From NCBI RefSeq assembly GCF_027886475.1, contig NZ_CP115670.1, forward strand, positions 1,364,001 through 1,428,000: a stretch of 64,000 nt of DNA, given 5' to 3'. The stretch is from Corynebacterium sp. SCR221107 (GTDB lineage Bacteria > Actinomycetota > Actinomycetes > Mycobacteriales > Mycobacteriaceae). Below the pieces are notes generated by a model. The model did not search any database. It was given only the letters and a program-made list of their open reading frames with translations, and had not been told where the DNA came from. Shown in pieces: positions 18,397 to 26,887 of the stretch (within the stretch, counting starts at the first letter, position 1; each line of letters begins with the position of its first letter). The position numbers and the translations under genes are program-made.

Positions 18397-19524
18397 CTAG
18401 TCGATGCTGATCCCCAGGGCGCGGGCGATGGTACGCAACTTCGCGGTGGTCTCGGTGACCTCCTCATCGGCGTCGGATTCGGCGACGATGCCGCCGCCGG
18501 CCCATGCCCGGGCCCGGAGCCCATCGCCGGAGACCTCCGCACAGCGAATGGCCACCATGTATTCGCCATCACCACTGTTATCGCACCAGCCCACCGCGCC
18601 GGCGTAGAAGCGGCGATCGGATTCGGCGAAGGAGATCAGTTCTTCGGCCGCGTCCGTCGGCGTCCCGCAGATCGCCGGGGTGGGGTGGACGATGGTGGCA
18701 AGCTCGAGGGCGGTGAGCGTGGGACCCTTCAAGGTGGCGCTGATCGGGGTGGCGAGATGCCACATCTCGTTGGTGTGCATGAGGATCGGATTGGCTGGGA
18801 TATCCACGCTGCTGCACAGCGGCTGCAGAAGTCGGCGCAGGTGGTCTACCACGTAGGCGTGCTCGGCATGGTCTTTCGCGCTCTCGGCGAGGTGGCGACG
18901 CTGGTATTCGTCCGCTGCCTTATCTTTCTTCCGTGGGGCGGATCCTGCCAGCGGGAATGCGGTGACGGTGGATCCTTGCTTCTTGATGAGCACCTCGGGT
19001 GAGGATCCCACGAGCATCGCGCCGTGGAAATCCTCGCCGGCGGGGGTGAGGTCGGCGATGAATCCATCGCGGGCATAGGAAAGATCGATCAGCCGGGCGG
19101 CCAGGAGACGGGGATCGACCGGCTCCTCGAAAGCCACGTCCACCGCGCGGGCCAGGACGACCTTTTTGAGCATGGTCTCCTTGATGGTGGAGATCGCGGA
19201 GGCCACTCGCAGCCGGTGCTCCTCAAGGGAAGGGTCGAGCCCTACAAGGCGCGCGCGAAGCCGGGCCCCTTCGCCTTGCCGATAGTAAGAGTGTGGCTCG
19301 AGCGGGCCGTCCTCGCGGATCACTGAGCGCGGGACCGTCAGTGCCGCCTTGTGATCGCGACGAAACGGCAGCGCCCCTACGACAAGATCCGCGGTTCCAT
19401 CAGATAACGCCTTGATGGCGTCGTCGGCATTGTCAAAGGTTTCCACCGCTCCTTGCGTACGTATGGATCCGTGCGCTCGTGAAAGCAAGAAATCTGGTGC
19501 GGTTGCTGGGCGATGGGCAGACAT
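18397..19524 (-). CDS. Isochorismate synthase
   Basis: This chorismate-utilising enzyme (375 residues, MenF/EntC type) converts chorismate to isochorismate for menaquinone or a siderophore. The catalytic lysine motif KKVVLARAVDV, AFPLAGSAPRKK, HPTPAICGTPTDAA and FYAGAVGWCD are all in place. No menaquinone or siderophore genes adjoin it, so MenF and EntC cannot be told apart; menaquinone is the more likely product in this genus. The ATG at 19524 sits eight bases after TAAACT on the minus strand (19533-19538), pointing to leaderless transcription. It ends convergent to the methyltransferase gene. Confidence 0.9.
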   Translation of the reverse strand: MSAHRPATAPDFLLSRAHGSIRTQGAVETFDNADDAIKALSDGTADLVVGALPFRRDHKAALTVPRSVIREDGPLEPHSYYRQGEGARLRARLVGLDPSLEEHRLRVASAISTIKETMLKKVVLARAVDVAFEEPVDPRLLAARLIDLSYARDGFIADLTPAGEDFHGAMLVGSSPEVLIKKQGSTVTAFPLAGSAPRKKDKAADEYQRRHLAESAKDHAEHAYVVDHLRRLLQPLCSSVDIPANPILMHTNEMWHLATPISATLKGPTLTALELATIVHPTPAICGTPTDAAEELISFAESDRRFYAGAVGWCDNSGDGEYMVAIRCAEVSGDGLRARAWAGGGIVAESDADEEVTETTAKLRTIARALGISID

Positions 19525-20044
19525 GGTGAATTAGTTTAGCCCCAAGTGCACGCCAGCCTATAAAGTCGGGAAACTAGGCGCGGGGAGAAGCTCTCGGACA
19601 CCACGGTCGTGGCAAACGAGGCCGATGGCACCCACCGGCGGCAGCGAGTGTGCCCGCACCTTTGAAAAACTCACCAAGGAATTTCTTTCCTGCCTAAGCC
19701 TGACCAAAAGGGCTTCGAACGGCGTCCTGCCAGAAGAAAATGAAGCCTGCCAGAAGATAATCCCCCAGAAGATAATCCCTCTGCTTCAGGCGCATACGAC
19801 CGCGCATTCTTGGTGCAACAAGTCCTTAAATAAGCCACTCAGGCGAGCGTACACCAGTTTTTCCCGGCAAACGCGAAAGAGTGAAGAAGTGATGAAGTAT
19901 CGGCAACCTATCTAAGTGGACTGGTGAAATGCCGAGTCGATAGTAATAGGCCTTGAGTCATCCAGGATGCGAGGTGTAGCCAGGGACTGGGCAACCTGCT
20001 GGCTGAAGTCCCTTGAGGGTGGGGCGTGGTTTACCATGGAGGGC
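19525..20044. other. Intergenic region isochorismate synthase - gltX
   Basis: This 520-base gap lies between divergent genes. It contains a 14-base tandem duplication (CAGAAGATAATCCC twice, about 19751-19780) and a short frame at 19625-19915 without family-like sequence or a ribosome binding site. GATAGTAATAG near 19937 could be part of a gltX promoter. I see nothing else. Confidence 0.5.
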
Positions 20045-21526
20045 ATGTCTGAAGTACGCGTTCGATTCTGTCCTTCGCCCACCGGCACCCCGCATGTCGG
20101 CATGGTGCGCACCGCCTTGTTTAACTGGGCTCAGGCCCGCCACACCGGCGGCAAGCTGGTTTTCCGCATCGAGGATACCGATGCCGCCCGTGACTCCGAG
20201 GAGTCCTACCAGGCGATCATTGACTCCCTGCAGTGGCTGGGCATGGACTGGGACGAAGGTGTGGTCAAGGGCGGGCCGCACGAGCCGTACCGCCAGTCCC
20301 AGCGCATGGACATCTACGCGGACGTCCTGGAAAAGCTCAAGGACGCGGGCTTCGTCTACCCGGCATACTCCACTGCGGAGGAGGTCGAGGAACGGCACAA
20401 GGCCAAGGGCGAGGACCCGAAGCTGGGCTATGACAACTACGACCGCGACCTGACGCCTGAGCAGATCGCCGCCTTCGAGGCCGAGGGCCGCCAGCCGGTC
20501 TGGCGCCTGCGTATGCCGGACAAGGACTGGAAGTGGAACGACCTCGTCCGTGGTGAGATCGAGTTCAAGTCTTCTACCCAGCCGGACTATGTGGTGGCCC
20601 GCTCCAATGGCGCCCCGTTGTACACCCTGGTCAACCCGGTCGATGACGCGCTCATGGGCATCACCCACGTCCTGCGCGGCGAGGACCTGCTGCCTTCCAC
20701 CCCGCGTCAGCTGGCGCTGTACGAGGCCCTGATCGCCATCGGCGTAGCCAAGCAGACCCCGGAGTTTGGCCACCTGCCCTTCGTAATGGGTGAGGGCAAC
20801 AAGAAGCTGTCCAAGCGCGACCCGCAGTCGAACCTGTTCAACCACCGCGACAACGGCATTATCCCAGAAGGCATGCTCAACTACCTCGCACTTCTGGGCT
20901 GGTCGCTGTCGTCGGACAAGGACATCTTCACCGTCGACGAGCTCGTGGCAAACTTCGACGTCAAGGACGTGTTGGCCAACCCGGCCCGCTTCGACCAGAA
21001 GAAGCTGGAGGCCATCAACGCCGACCACATCCGTCTGCTCGAGCTGGGAGACTTCACCGCGCGCCTGCGCGCCTACTTGACCGAGTACTTCGACTTCCCG
21101 GCGGATTATCCGGAGAATAAGTTCGCCTTGGCCGCCGAGCTGGTTCAGACCCGCATCAAGACCCTGTCCGAGGCCTGGGGACTGCTCAGCTTCCTCGTGA
21201 CCAAGGACGAGGATCTGGTCCTCGATGAGAAGTCCGCGAAGAAGAACCTGAAGGAAGCGGCCGTGGCCCCGCTGGAGGCGGGCATTGCTGCCCTGGAGGC
21301 CGTCCAGGAGTGGACCACCGAGAAGATTGAGGCCGCGCTGCAGAAGGCGCTCATCGAGGACCTTGAGCTCAAGCCGCGTGTTGCCTACGGTGCGCTGCGC
21401 GTGGGCATCTCCGGCCAGGCCGTCTCCCCGCCACTGTTTGAGTCCATGGAGTTGCTGGGCAAGGAGTCCACGCTTGCGCGCCTGAAGACTGCGCGTGCGG
21501 TCACCCCTTACGTAGCCGCCGAATAG
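20045..21526 (+). CDS. gltX: Glutamyl-tRNA synthetase
   Basis: GltX charges tRNA-Glu, whose genes lie 1.5 kb downstream. The ATG at 20045, preceded by GGAGGG, gives 493 residues, the usual corynebacterial length. The class I signature [13 protein letters not shown] is at about 8-20 and the KMSKS-type loop [11 protein letters not shown] at about 255-265. The C-terminal anticodon-binding helical domain ends [12 protein letters not shown]. As in other actinobacteria it probably also misacylates tRNA-Gln, later corrected by GatCAB. Two consecutive hairpins follow. Confidence 0.96.
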   Translation: MSEVRVRFCPSPTGTPHVGMVRTALFNWAQARHTGGKLVFRIEDTDAARDSEESYQAIIDSLQWLGMDWDEGVVKGGPHEPYRQSQRMDIYADVLEKLKDAGFVYPAYSTAEEVEERHKAKGEDPKLGYDNYDRDLTPEQIAAFEAEGRQPVWRLRMPDKDWKWNDLVRGEIEFKSSTQPDYVVARSNGAPLYTLVNPVDDALMGITHVLRGEDLLPSTPRQLALYEALIAIGVAKQTPEFGHLPFVMGEGNKKLSKRDPQSNLFNHRDNGIIPEGMLNYLALLGWSLSSDKDIFTVDELVANFDVKDVLANPARFDQKKLEAINADHIRLLELGDFTARLRAYLTEYFDFPADYPENKFALAAELVQTRIKTLSEAWGLLSFLVTKDEDLVLDEKSAKKNLKEAAVAPLEAGIAALEAVQEWTTEKIEAALQKALIEDLELKPRVAYGALRVGISGQAVSPPLFESMELLGKESTLARLKTARAVTPYVAAE

Positions 21527-21529
21527 GGT

Positions 21530-21589
21530 CACGGCAAAAGCGCGTGCCGACGCCCTCCGTCGCCGGCACGTGGCCTGTCTTTTGCCGTG
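21530..21589 (+). terminator. Long hairpin after gltX
   Basis: CACGGCAAAAG pairs perfectly with CTTTTGCCGTG, enclosing an inner CGTGCCG/CGGCACG stem. No T run follows, so it may be an mRNA 3' stabiliser or a bidirectional terminator. Confidence 0.6.
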
Positions 21590-21607
21590 CCATGTCCCAG
21601 GAAACAA

Positions 21608-21668
21608 GGCCCGATACCACCTGGTGAGCGAAGTTCTCGCCCCGGTATCGGGCCTGTGGGCTTTTTAA
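21608..21668 (+). terminator. Rho-independent terminator upstream of the COG0523 gene
   Basis: GGCCCGATACC pairs perfectly with GGTATCGGGCC across a 25-base loop; CTTTTTAAT follows within 12 bases. Confidence 0.75.
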
Positions 21669-21696
21669 TAGGGGGAGGTGATACCAGGACATCTAA

Positions 21697-21711
21697 TGAA
21701 AATAGTTATCA
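21697..21711 (+). promoter_or_regulatory. Zur-box-like site before the COG0523 gene
   Basis: TGAAAATAGTTATCA is a near-palindrome resembling the actinobacterial Zur consensus (TGAAAAT, short centre, ATTTTCA-like arm). It ends eight bases before ATG 21720. If it is an operator, translation must begin at 21720, not at the upstream codons 21678 or 21696, which would lie in or before it. Zinc-repressed expression is inferred. Confidence 0.55.
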
Positions 21712-21719
21712 CGTACGGC

Positions 21720-22823
21720 ATGGCTTACACACCTATACCTGTCACTGTCTTGTCCGGCTTCCTCGGAAGCGGCAAGACCACCTTGCTTAACCACCTGCTC
21801 AACAACCGTGCCGGCCGCAAGCTCGCCGTCATCGTCAATGATTTCTCCGAGGTCAACATCGATGCCGCCCTCATCGAGGGGGAGGGTGAACTCGTACGCG
21901 GCGAGGATCGCTTCGTCGAGCTGTCCAATGGCTGCATCTGCTGCACCCTGCGCGAGGACCTTGTGGATTCGGTCAAAAAGCTTGCCGAGTCGGGAAAGTA
22001 TGACCAGATCGTCATTGAATCCACTGGCATCTCCGAACCCATGCCCGTGGCCGCGACCTTTGAGTGGGAATTCGAGGATGGCTTCCGCCTGCGTGATATC
22101 GCGCCGATCGATACCATGGTCACCCTCGTCGACGCCTCCACCTTCCTTAACTACATGCGAACCTCCCGCACGCTTGCCGACGCCTCCTTGCGGGCAACCA
22201 ACGAGGACGAGCGTACCGTGGCCGACCTGCTTGTCGACCAAGTGGAATTTGCTGACCTCATCCTGGTGACCAAGACCGACCTTGCCGGTGGGGACCTCAG
22301 CGACCAGGTCACCCGCATGATCTCCGCGATGAACCCACGCGCCCGCATCGTCCCGGTCCTTCATGGTGACATAGCCCCGGCGCTCGTCCTCGACGCACAC
22401 CTCTACGACCTTGCAACCGCAGCCACCTACAACGGCTATGTCGAAGAGCTTGCCAACCCACACACCCCGGAGACCGACGAATATGGCATCTCCTCCGTCG
22501 TGTTCCGTGCCGACCGTCCCTTCGATAAGCAACGCCTGCTTGAGGTCCTGCGCGCCACCACGGGGCTCGTGCGCTCCAAGGGGTACTGCTGGCTAGGAAG
22601 CGACCTCACCATCGCTCACGCCTGGCAGCAGGCTGGTCCTAATCTGCAAATCATCCCCGCCAACTGCTGGGCCAGACTGGATATCACCCCGGGCAGTGAG
22701 ATCGTCCTCATTGGTATCGGCTTCGATGCACCGGCCCTGCTGGCTGGGCTCGAACAGGCCCTGCTTTCCGACGACGAGGCTACCGCAGCACTCGCTACCG
22801 TGCGGGCACGCGCGCAGGTCTAA
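21720..22823 (+). CDS. COG0523 G3E GTPase (CobW/ZNG-type metal chaperone)
   Basis: This 367-residue P-loop GTPase has Walker A GFLGSGKTTLLNHLL at about 13-27, then the family's metal-binding motif CICC within LSNGCICCTLREDL, an NKxD-like TKTD, and a C-terminal CobW_C domain. Proteins of this group deliver zinc (ZNG1/YciC type) or other metals to client enzymes, and many are Zur-repressed. Start at 21720 (MAYTPIPVTVLSG) is chosen from the Zur-like box that covers the upstream in-frame ATG; a 381-residue form from 21678 cannot be excluded. There is no cobalamin gene nearby, so a zinc role is more likely than CobW. Confidence 0.87.
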   Translation: MAYTPIPVTVLSGFLGSGKTTLLNHLLNNRAGRKLAVIVNDFSEVNIDAALIEGEGELVRGEDRFVELSNGCICCTLREDLVDSVKKLAESGKYDQIVIESTGISEPMPVAATFEWEFEDGFRLRDIAPIDTMVTLVDASTFLNYMRTSRTLADASLRATNEDERTVADLLVDQVEFADLILVTKTDLAGGDLSDQVTRMISAMNPRARIVPVLHGDIAPALVLDAHLYDLATAATYNGYVEELANPHTPETDEYGISSVVFRADRPFDKQRLLEVLRATTGLVRSKGYCWLGSDLTIAHAWQQAGPNLQIIPANCWARLDITPGSEIVLIGIGFDAPALLAGLEQALLSDDEATAALATVRARAQV

Positions 22824-22894
22824 ACCCCGGCGTAGGTAGAGCTTCCAAAACTTACAACATTGAAACTTTAGAAATAGGGCGCTGACCTGCCAAT

Positions 22895-22924
22895 TTGTGT
22901 TGTATGGGATGTCATGGTTATATT
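22895..22924 (+). promoter_or_regulatory. tRNA operon promoter
   Basis: TTGTGT (22895-22900), an 18-base spacer and TATATT (22919-22924) lie about 50 bases before tRNA-Gln, in an AT-rich stretch. Confidence 0.55.
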
Positions 22925-22975
22925 AATCCCCGTTGCACAGCGAGCTTCCGAAAAGGGAAGCAAGCAGAACGACGA

Positions 22976-23047
22976 TGGCCTATGGTGTAATTGGCAACAC
23001 TACGGTTTCTGGTACCGTCATTCTAGGTTCGAGTCCTGGTAGGCCAG
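22976..23047 (+). tRNA. tRNA-Gln (anticodon CTG)
   Basis: The acceptor stem TGGCCTA/TAGGCCA, D stem GTGT/ACAC, anticodon stem ACGGT/ACCGT with loop TTCTGGT (anticodon CTG) and T arm with GGTTCGAGTCC are all present. The discriminator is G, and CCA is not encoded. Confidence 0.97.
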
Positions 23048-23077
23048 CAGCGGATGCTTTAAATCCGCAGTCCTTAT

Positions 23078-23150
23078 GCCCCGTTCGTCTAGCGGCCTAG
23101 GACGTCGGCCTCTCACGCCGGTAACACGGGTTCAAATCCCGTACGGGGTA
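23078..23150 (+). tRNA. tRNA-Glu (anticodon CTC), copy 1
   Basis: The acceptor stem GCCCCGT/ACGGGGT (G-U first pair), anticodon stem with loop CTCTCAC (anticodon CTC) and T arm CGGGTTCAAATCCCG are intact. CCA is not encoded (ACA follows the discriminator). It lies 30 bases after tRNA-Gln and is followed by a terminator. An identical copy lies exactly 1400 bases downstream. Confidence 0.97.
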
Positions 23151-23155
23151 CAAAT

Positions 23156-23198
23156 AAAAACCTCCGCGAATTGCTTCGGTTGTTCGCGGAGGTTTTTG
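23156..23198 (+). terminator. Terminator after tRNA-Glu copy 1
   Basis: AAAAACCTCCGCGAA pairs with TTCGCGGAGGTTTTT around TTGCTTCGGTTG. A diverged copy of this sequence is at 30080-30121. Confidence 0.93.
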
Positions 23199-24477
23199 CG
23201 TATCGGTGCTTCGCATAGAGGAGGTAGGGGCGAGGCGATTGGGTTATGGTGTCACCTTCGCGAATTGATTGTCTCTGAAGGAATTCACGCATTGCCCTCT
23301 TGTGTGGCTGTTCGGGTCTGATCGTCGGGCATTTCACTGCAGTCAATTGCAGCGGTGGTCATTTCTTCGGGAAGGCAACGAAAGCCACAGCCCCCTCCGA
23401 AGCGATGATGATTTTCTTAGGATAGCCTACCCCCGTTGTTGATAAAAAAGTCCATCATCTGCATGTTTATGTTTCCGACGGGTGTAGTAATTGTGAAGAA
23501 TCTGTGAAAATTTGTCAAAAGCTAGCGAAATGTGATTCGTTCTCCTATGCTCAAAGGCAACGACAACAAAATAGTTCCTATCCGGAAGGAACTACTCCTG
23601 ATCAGGGTCGTTACCGTCCACGCTAGTCGAGCAGAAAAGGAGGTTGTGTGGCAGCAAGTGAACTATCGGAACATCACCTACATCGCACGGCCACTTTGAA
23701 GGCAGCCGGGCAGACCATAATCCGGAGTTCCAACCGCTATGAATGCGTGAACTCGGAGCTACCCTTCGAAGACCTTGCGGATGTTCCACGGAAGCAATTG
23801 AAGTAGCACTTGGGAACCGACACCCAACCTTTGAACAGGAAAGCGGACGCAGGGGCGAGATGCCACCTGACGATACTTCCGAGTAGACGTCGAGAGTTTC
23901 AAGAAAACTTCGATTGCCCCGTGGTGGGTATCATCGCAAACCATCGAGGCCCCTTCGGCGAATGCTGTGGGGGTCACACCTATGCCCGCGTCCTTGCCAA
24001 TCGGTTAAGAATGGTACTGGGCTGCTAAAGGGGTGGCGGGCATTGAGCCGGCTAGGCCGTTTGATGAGGTGGCTCTCTTCTTCTTTCCGAGGACTAAGCC
24101 GCCTTCCGCTGGGTAGGGAAAACCCTTAACTCTCGTATGTACAAAATTGCAGGCATGTGGAAAGTGCTACCGGGGAGTCTAGAGGACTGTGCCGGTATCA
24201 AAGCGGTAATGATTGTGTTCAAGATATTGCATATTTCGCCAGGCGGGATCCGGCTCGCATGAGACGCTAGCTACGACTGTGTGTGGCCTTTTTTCGACCG
24301 AGCATTCGTCAAAGGTAAACGACTTCAAAAATTGCTTTGAGTTGACGCTATTTCGGGCTTTGACCAGTGGATTTGTGAATTTCTATTGCCCTCGTTTACT
24401 ATTCATCAAGACCGCTTCGGAAGCGCAAAGCTCAAAGAAACGAACTTGAGAGGAAAGTATTTACTTTCAACTCGCAT
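23199..24477. other. Segment between the two tRNA-Glu genes
   Basis: About 1.28 kb of mixed composition lies between identical tRNA genes. The only plausible coding unit is the 52-codon frame at 23648-23806; other frames are short, overlapping and without ribosome binding sites. I recognise no integrase, transposase or inverted-repeat ends. The rest looks like decayed or non-coding accessory DNA. Confidence 0.5.
23648..23806 (+). CDS. Small hypothetical protein, 52 residues
   Basis: A GTG start five bases after AAAGGAGG, one of the best ribosome binding sites in this part of the window, opens a frame ending at TAG. The product is polar, with no membrane segment (ELSEHHLHRTATLKAAGQTI near the start; one Cys). 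TATGCT near 23547 could be a -10. I do not recognise a family. It may be a real small gene carried by the inserted DNA or the stub of a larger one. Confidence 0.4.
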   Translation: MAASELSEHHLHRTATLKAAGQTIIRSSNRYECVNSELPFEDLADVPRKQLK

Positions 24478-24553
24478 GCCCCGTTCGTCTAGCGGCCTAG
24501 GACGTCGGCCTCTCACGCCGGTAACACGGGTTCAAATCCCGTACGGGGTACCA
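24478..24553 (+). tRNA. tRNA-Glu (anticodon CTC), copy 2
   Basis: It is base-for-base identical to the copy at 23078-23150, with two extra identical bases upstream and one downstream. This copy carries an encoded CCA (24551-24553) and is followed by a different terminator. An exact duplicate of one isoacceptor separated by 1.3 kb of accessory sequence suggests duplication by integration at the tRNA 3' end. Confidence 0.96.
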
Positions 24554-24593
24554 TTGTGTTCTTACACATACGAGTTAGTGATTTAACAGAGGT

Positions 24594-24620
24594 AGCCAGG
24601 TCTTCGGACCTGGCTTTTTC
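24594..24620 (+). terminator. Terminator after tRNA-Glu copy 2
   Basis: AGCCAGGTC-TTCG-GACCTGGCT is a perfect 9-bp stem with a UUCG tetraloop, followed by TTTTTC. Confidence 0.93.
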
Positions 24621-24660
24621 TGTTTCTGGGGTTAAATCCACCTCTGTGACCAGGTTCTCG

Positions 24661-24798
24661 GCTTAAGTAGCATAATGTGTGTCCGGTCGGCGTGTCGTCG
24701 GCCGGACACTTTTGCGTTTATCTGATGGGGCTTAAGTAGCAAAATGTGTGTCCGGTCGGCGTGTCGTCGGTCGGACACTTGTGCGTTTATCTGATGGT
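24661..24798. repeat. Two tandem copies of a 69-bp unit
   Basis: Copies at 24661-24729 and 24730-24798 differ at only a few positions. Each holds a hairpin GTGTCCGG ... CCGGACAC (the second with one mismatch). They abut the end of the IS1249-like transposase remnant, so they probably contain that element's terminal repeat, duplicated. Confidence 0.85.
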
Positions 24799-25287
24799 GC
24801 CCTTTTGTATGCCGATGTTGTGTTGGTAGTCGGTTGGGATAGCGTTGTCGTAGAGAGCTGGTCGGCCTGTTTCCTGGTTTGCTTGGTTCTCGTTTGGTTG
24901 GGTCAAGACTGTGACTTTGGCGAGTGCGTCTTGGCCGAAGCGTTGCTGCCTGGCGATTTCTAGTGGATCGTCAGGCAGTTGCGTTTTTGAGTGCAGCCAC
25001 CATTCGATCATTCTTCGTTGGCGTTCCCCGCCCCTGCCTCGGTGTATGCGCGCCAGGAGTTTTAGCTGCGCGTTAATACCGCCTTCGAGGCTGTTGGTCG
25101 TGGCTTTCCATGTTGTGGGCTGTAGTGCGGTTTTTGGGGGTTGGAGGAAAGTAAAGAGCCATTTCTTGCGGTGTAAGTGCATGAGTGAGTTGTAGGCTTT
25201 GCGCACGCGGATGTGGGTGTATTCCCATGCTGTGCCGCTTGGGTTTCGTTCCTTGGGCAGGATGGTCTTTTCGTTGAGGAAGTGAAG
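24787..25287 (-). pseudogene. IS1249-like transposase, C-terminal remnant
   Basis: The minus-strand frame reads ILPKERNPSGTAWEYTHIR, then SLEGGINAQLKLLARIHRG and GERQRRMIEWWLHSKTQLP, the end of an IS256-superfamily transposase of the type known from the corynebacterial element IS1249. The frame continues upstream past the first ATG at 25206 to about 25287, where an IS3-type element interrupts it. The N-terminal two thirds, including most of the DDE core, are missing from the window, so this is a fossil. Confidence 0.75.
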
Positions 25288-25332
25288 TGTCCCAGGTTTT
25301 GTTCCGCTTGAGTAGATGGGAAAATCTGGAAC

Positions 25333-25650
25333 ATGCCGAGAAAATTTGACCAGGATGCAAAGGACCGTGTGGGCCGTCTCGTGGAAGACCGCATCTTGGC
25401 GGAAAATATGTCGATGCAGGCCGCGTGCCAGGCAGTAGCTCCAAAGCTGGGGGTTTCATGGCACACAGCTCGTCAATGGACCCAGCAGGCCCGCCGTGCA
25501 GGAAACACCCCAGAACCTGTACCTGAAGATTTGGCCGCCGAAAACGCGAGGCTACGCCGTGAAAATCAAGAGCTCCGCGACACTAATGAGCTACTGAAAG
25601 CCGCGTCAGCTTTTTTCGCGTCGGAACTCGACCCCAAACGTCGGAAATGA
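25333..25650 (+). CDS. IS3-family transposase OrfA
   Basis: This 105-residue protein has an N-terminal helix-turn-helix (about 15-55: GVSWHTARQWTQQARRAG) and a C-terminal leucine-zipper-like helix (ENARLRRENQELRDTNELLK). It would bind the element's ends and, by programmed frameshifting, fuse to OrfB. With orfB broken, it is presumably inactive for transposition. Confidence 0.85.
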   Translation: MPRKFDQDAKDRVGRLVEDRILAENMSMQAACQAVAPKLGVSWHTARQWTQQARRAGNTPEPVPEDLAAENARLRRENQELRDTNELLKAASAFFASELDPKRRK

Positions 25651-25868
25651 TCCGGTTCATCGATGAAAACCGGAATCGTTTCTCTGTCGAGTTCATCTGT
25701 AAGACGTTGAAAAATAACCGGGCTGGCGGGTTAAGTGCTCGTCGACTTCGTGACGGCGTGCTGGTTGAACGCATTAGTGCTGTTCATAGAGATAATTATG
25801 GTGTCCACGGTGTGCGGAAAATGTGGCATGCTCTTCGCCGTGAAGGAATCGATATCGGGCGTGAACAT
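25647..25868 (+). pseudogene. IS3-family OrfB fragment
   Basis: The frame begins MIRFIDENRNRFSVEFICKT and continues VERISAVHRDNYGVHGVRKM, typical of the OrfB N-terminal region. About 30 residues expected between NNRAGG and SARRLRD are missing in frame, and homology ends at DIGREH near 25868. None of the three catalytic acidic residues is present. Confidence 0.75.
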
Positions 25869-26046
25869 TATAACGGACGAGGCCTCTGAACGCATTAGCC
25901 ACAATATTTTTTATACGGCTATCACTAGAACGAAACGTAATCTTAAAATATTTTGGTCTCCGGAAGTTCAAAGATCAGTACTAGAGGAATTTTCGAGTAA
26001 CAGGTCTAAAAAAGACGCTGGAATCCTCTCTGCACGATATCCTTAA
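25869..26046 (+). pseudogene. C-terminal stub of a superfamily 1 helicase
   Basis: Right after the IS3 break the frame reads HNIFYTAITRTKRNLKIFWS, matching helicase motif VI of UvrD/RecD-like proteins (consensus YVAxTRAK), then PEVQRSVLEEF and a short basic tail to a stop at 26046. Only about 58 codons survive and the motor domains are absent. The base composition is AT-richer than the backbone. Such helicases are common in defence and mobile loci, but this one is dead. Confidence 0.65.
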
Positions 26047-26200
26047 TTAAGAAAATAAGTAATGCTTGATCAGCTGAATTAGGTATTTTCCGAAAGTTAA
26101 CGGTTAATCGAAGGTCTGGAATAAAGAACTGGACTAGATTCTGATCGGCTCTCTTAGGTCCTTCAAGACTAACGATCTAAAACTACCTAGAGGTGGCGTT

Positions 26201-26692
26201 GTGGCTAAACCCAAAACAGAGCAAGATGTGAAGAAAGCAATGGGTATCGACTCATTCCGGAATCTCTCCAAAGACGGAGTGATGCAGTTCGTCAATCTAA
26301 TGAACGATCTGACTCCTGAAGTTCGTTTGGCTATCATCGAGCAGTTTCCGAATTTTAAGGAACTCGCTCTTGATGTGGTAGACGTCTATGAAGAGGCGCA
26401 GCAAGAAGTCGCGGGAGCTGTCAGAGACAGCACTCAAGAGGTTCATAATGCGTGGGCTGACGTCCGCAGGATTCTGGAAAAAGAGCTCGATAGCAATATT
26501 GCCTTGACCAAAGAAGAACGTTTGACATACCTTCAGATGATTGTTGATACTGCTGAAAAACAGGGACTTATTCATGCCAATGATCAAAATTTCTGGGATG
26601 ATTATCTTCTTAAGGCTGGTCAAATTGTCTTAGGCGGCATGGCACTAGGATTAGTTGCGGTTGCGGGTATAGCGCTTAAAACAAAAAATTAA
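26201..26692 (+). CDS. Unknown protein with C-terminal membrane anchor
   Basis: A GTG start preceded by AGAGGTGG opens 163 residues that I do not recognise. The first 130 residues are strongly helical and acidic (NLMNDLTPEVRLAIIEQF; KELALDVVDVYEEAQQEVAG), followed by a hydrophobic stretch (QIVLGGMALGLVAVAGIAL) and a short basic tail, suggesting a tail-anchored membrane protein. Codon use is AT-richer than in backbone genes. It follows the helicase stub, so the two may come from one acquired locus. No function can be assigned. Confidence 0.7.
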   Translation: MAKPKTEQDVKKAMGIDSFRNLSKDGVMQFVNLMNDLTPEVRLAIIEQFPNFKELALDVVDVYEEAQQEVAGAVRDSTQEVHNAWADVRRILEKELDSNIALTKEERLTYLQMIVDTAEKQGLIHANDQNFWDDYLLKAGQIVLGGMALGLVAVAGIALKTKN

Positions 26693-26887
26693 AACCTAAG
26701 ATTAGCGTAGGAATTATAAATCTTTAGCTAGGGGCTCCCTCTGAACTTCAGATCAGGAGAACACCTACCGAAAAGTGCTATGGCGTGGAATTCAAGTAGG
26801 TCTTGACGTATTTCTCCTTACTCTTTAGTGAATTAGTGACAGTTATATGAAAACTGTTTAATAAGAAATCTAGGAACGGAAGCAGCG

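Larger units (their letters stand above)
25288..25868 (+). mobile_element. Truncated IS3-family element inserted in the IS1249 remnant
   Basis: The left end begins near TGTCCCAGG (25288), exactly where the IS1249 reading frame stops. orfA (25333-25650) is intact and overlaps orfB by four bases. orfB is internally deleted and breaks off at about 25868, joined to a helicase stub. The right end of the element is gone. Confidence 0.7.

Noticed and set aside
19625..19915. 96-codon frame before gltX
   Set aside because: It spans a tandem duplication, has no ribosome binding site and no recognisable sequence.
24661..24798. Possible CRISPR-like repeat
   Set aside because: Only two directly adjacent 69-bp units with no spacers and no cas genes; better explained as a duplicated IS end.
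25062..25466. 134- and 128-codon minus-strand frames across the IS junction
   Set aside because: They cross from IS3 into the IS1249 remnant in the wrong frame; the transposase frame is the one ending at 24787.
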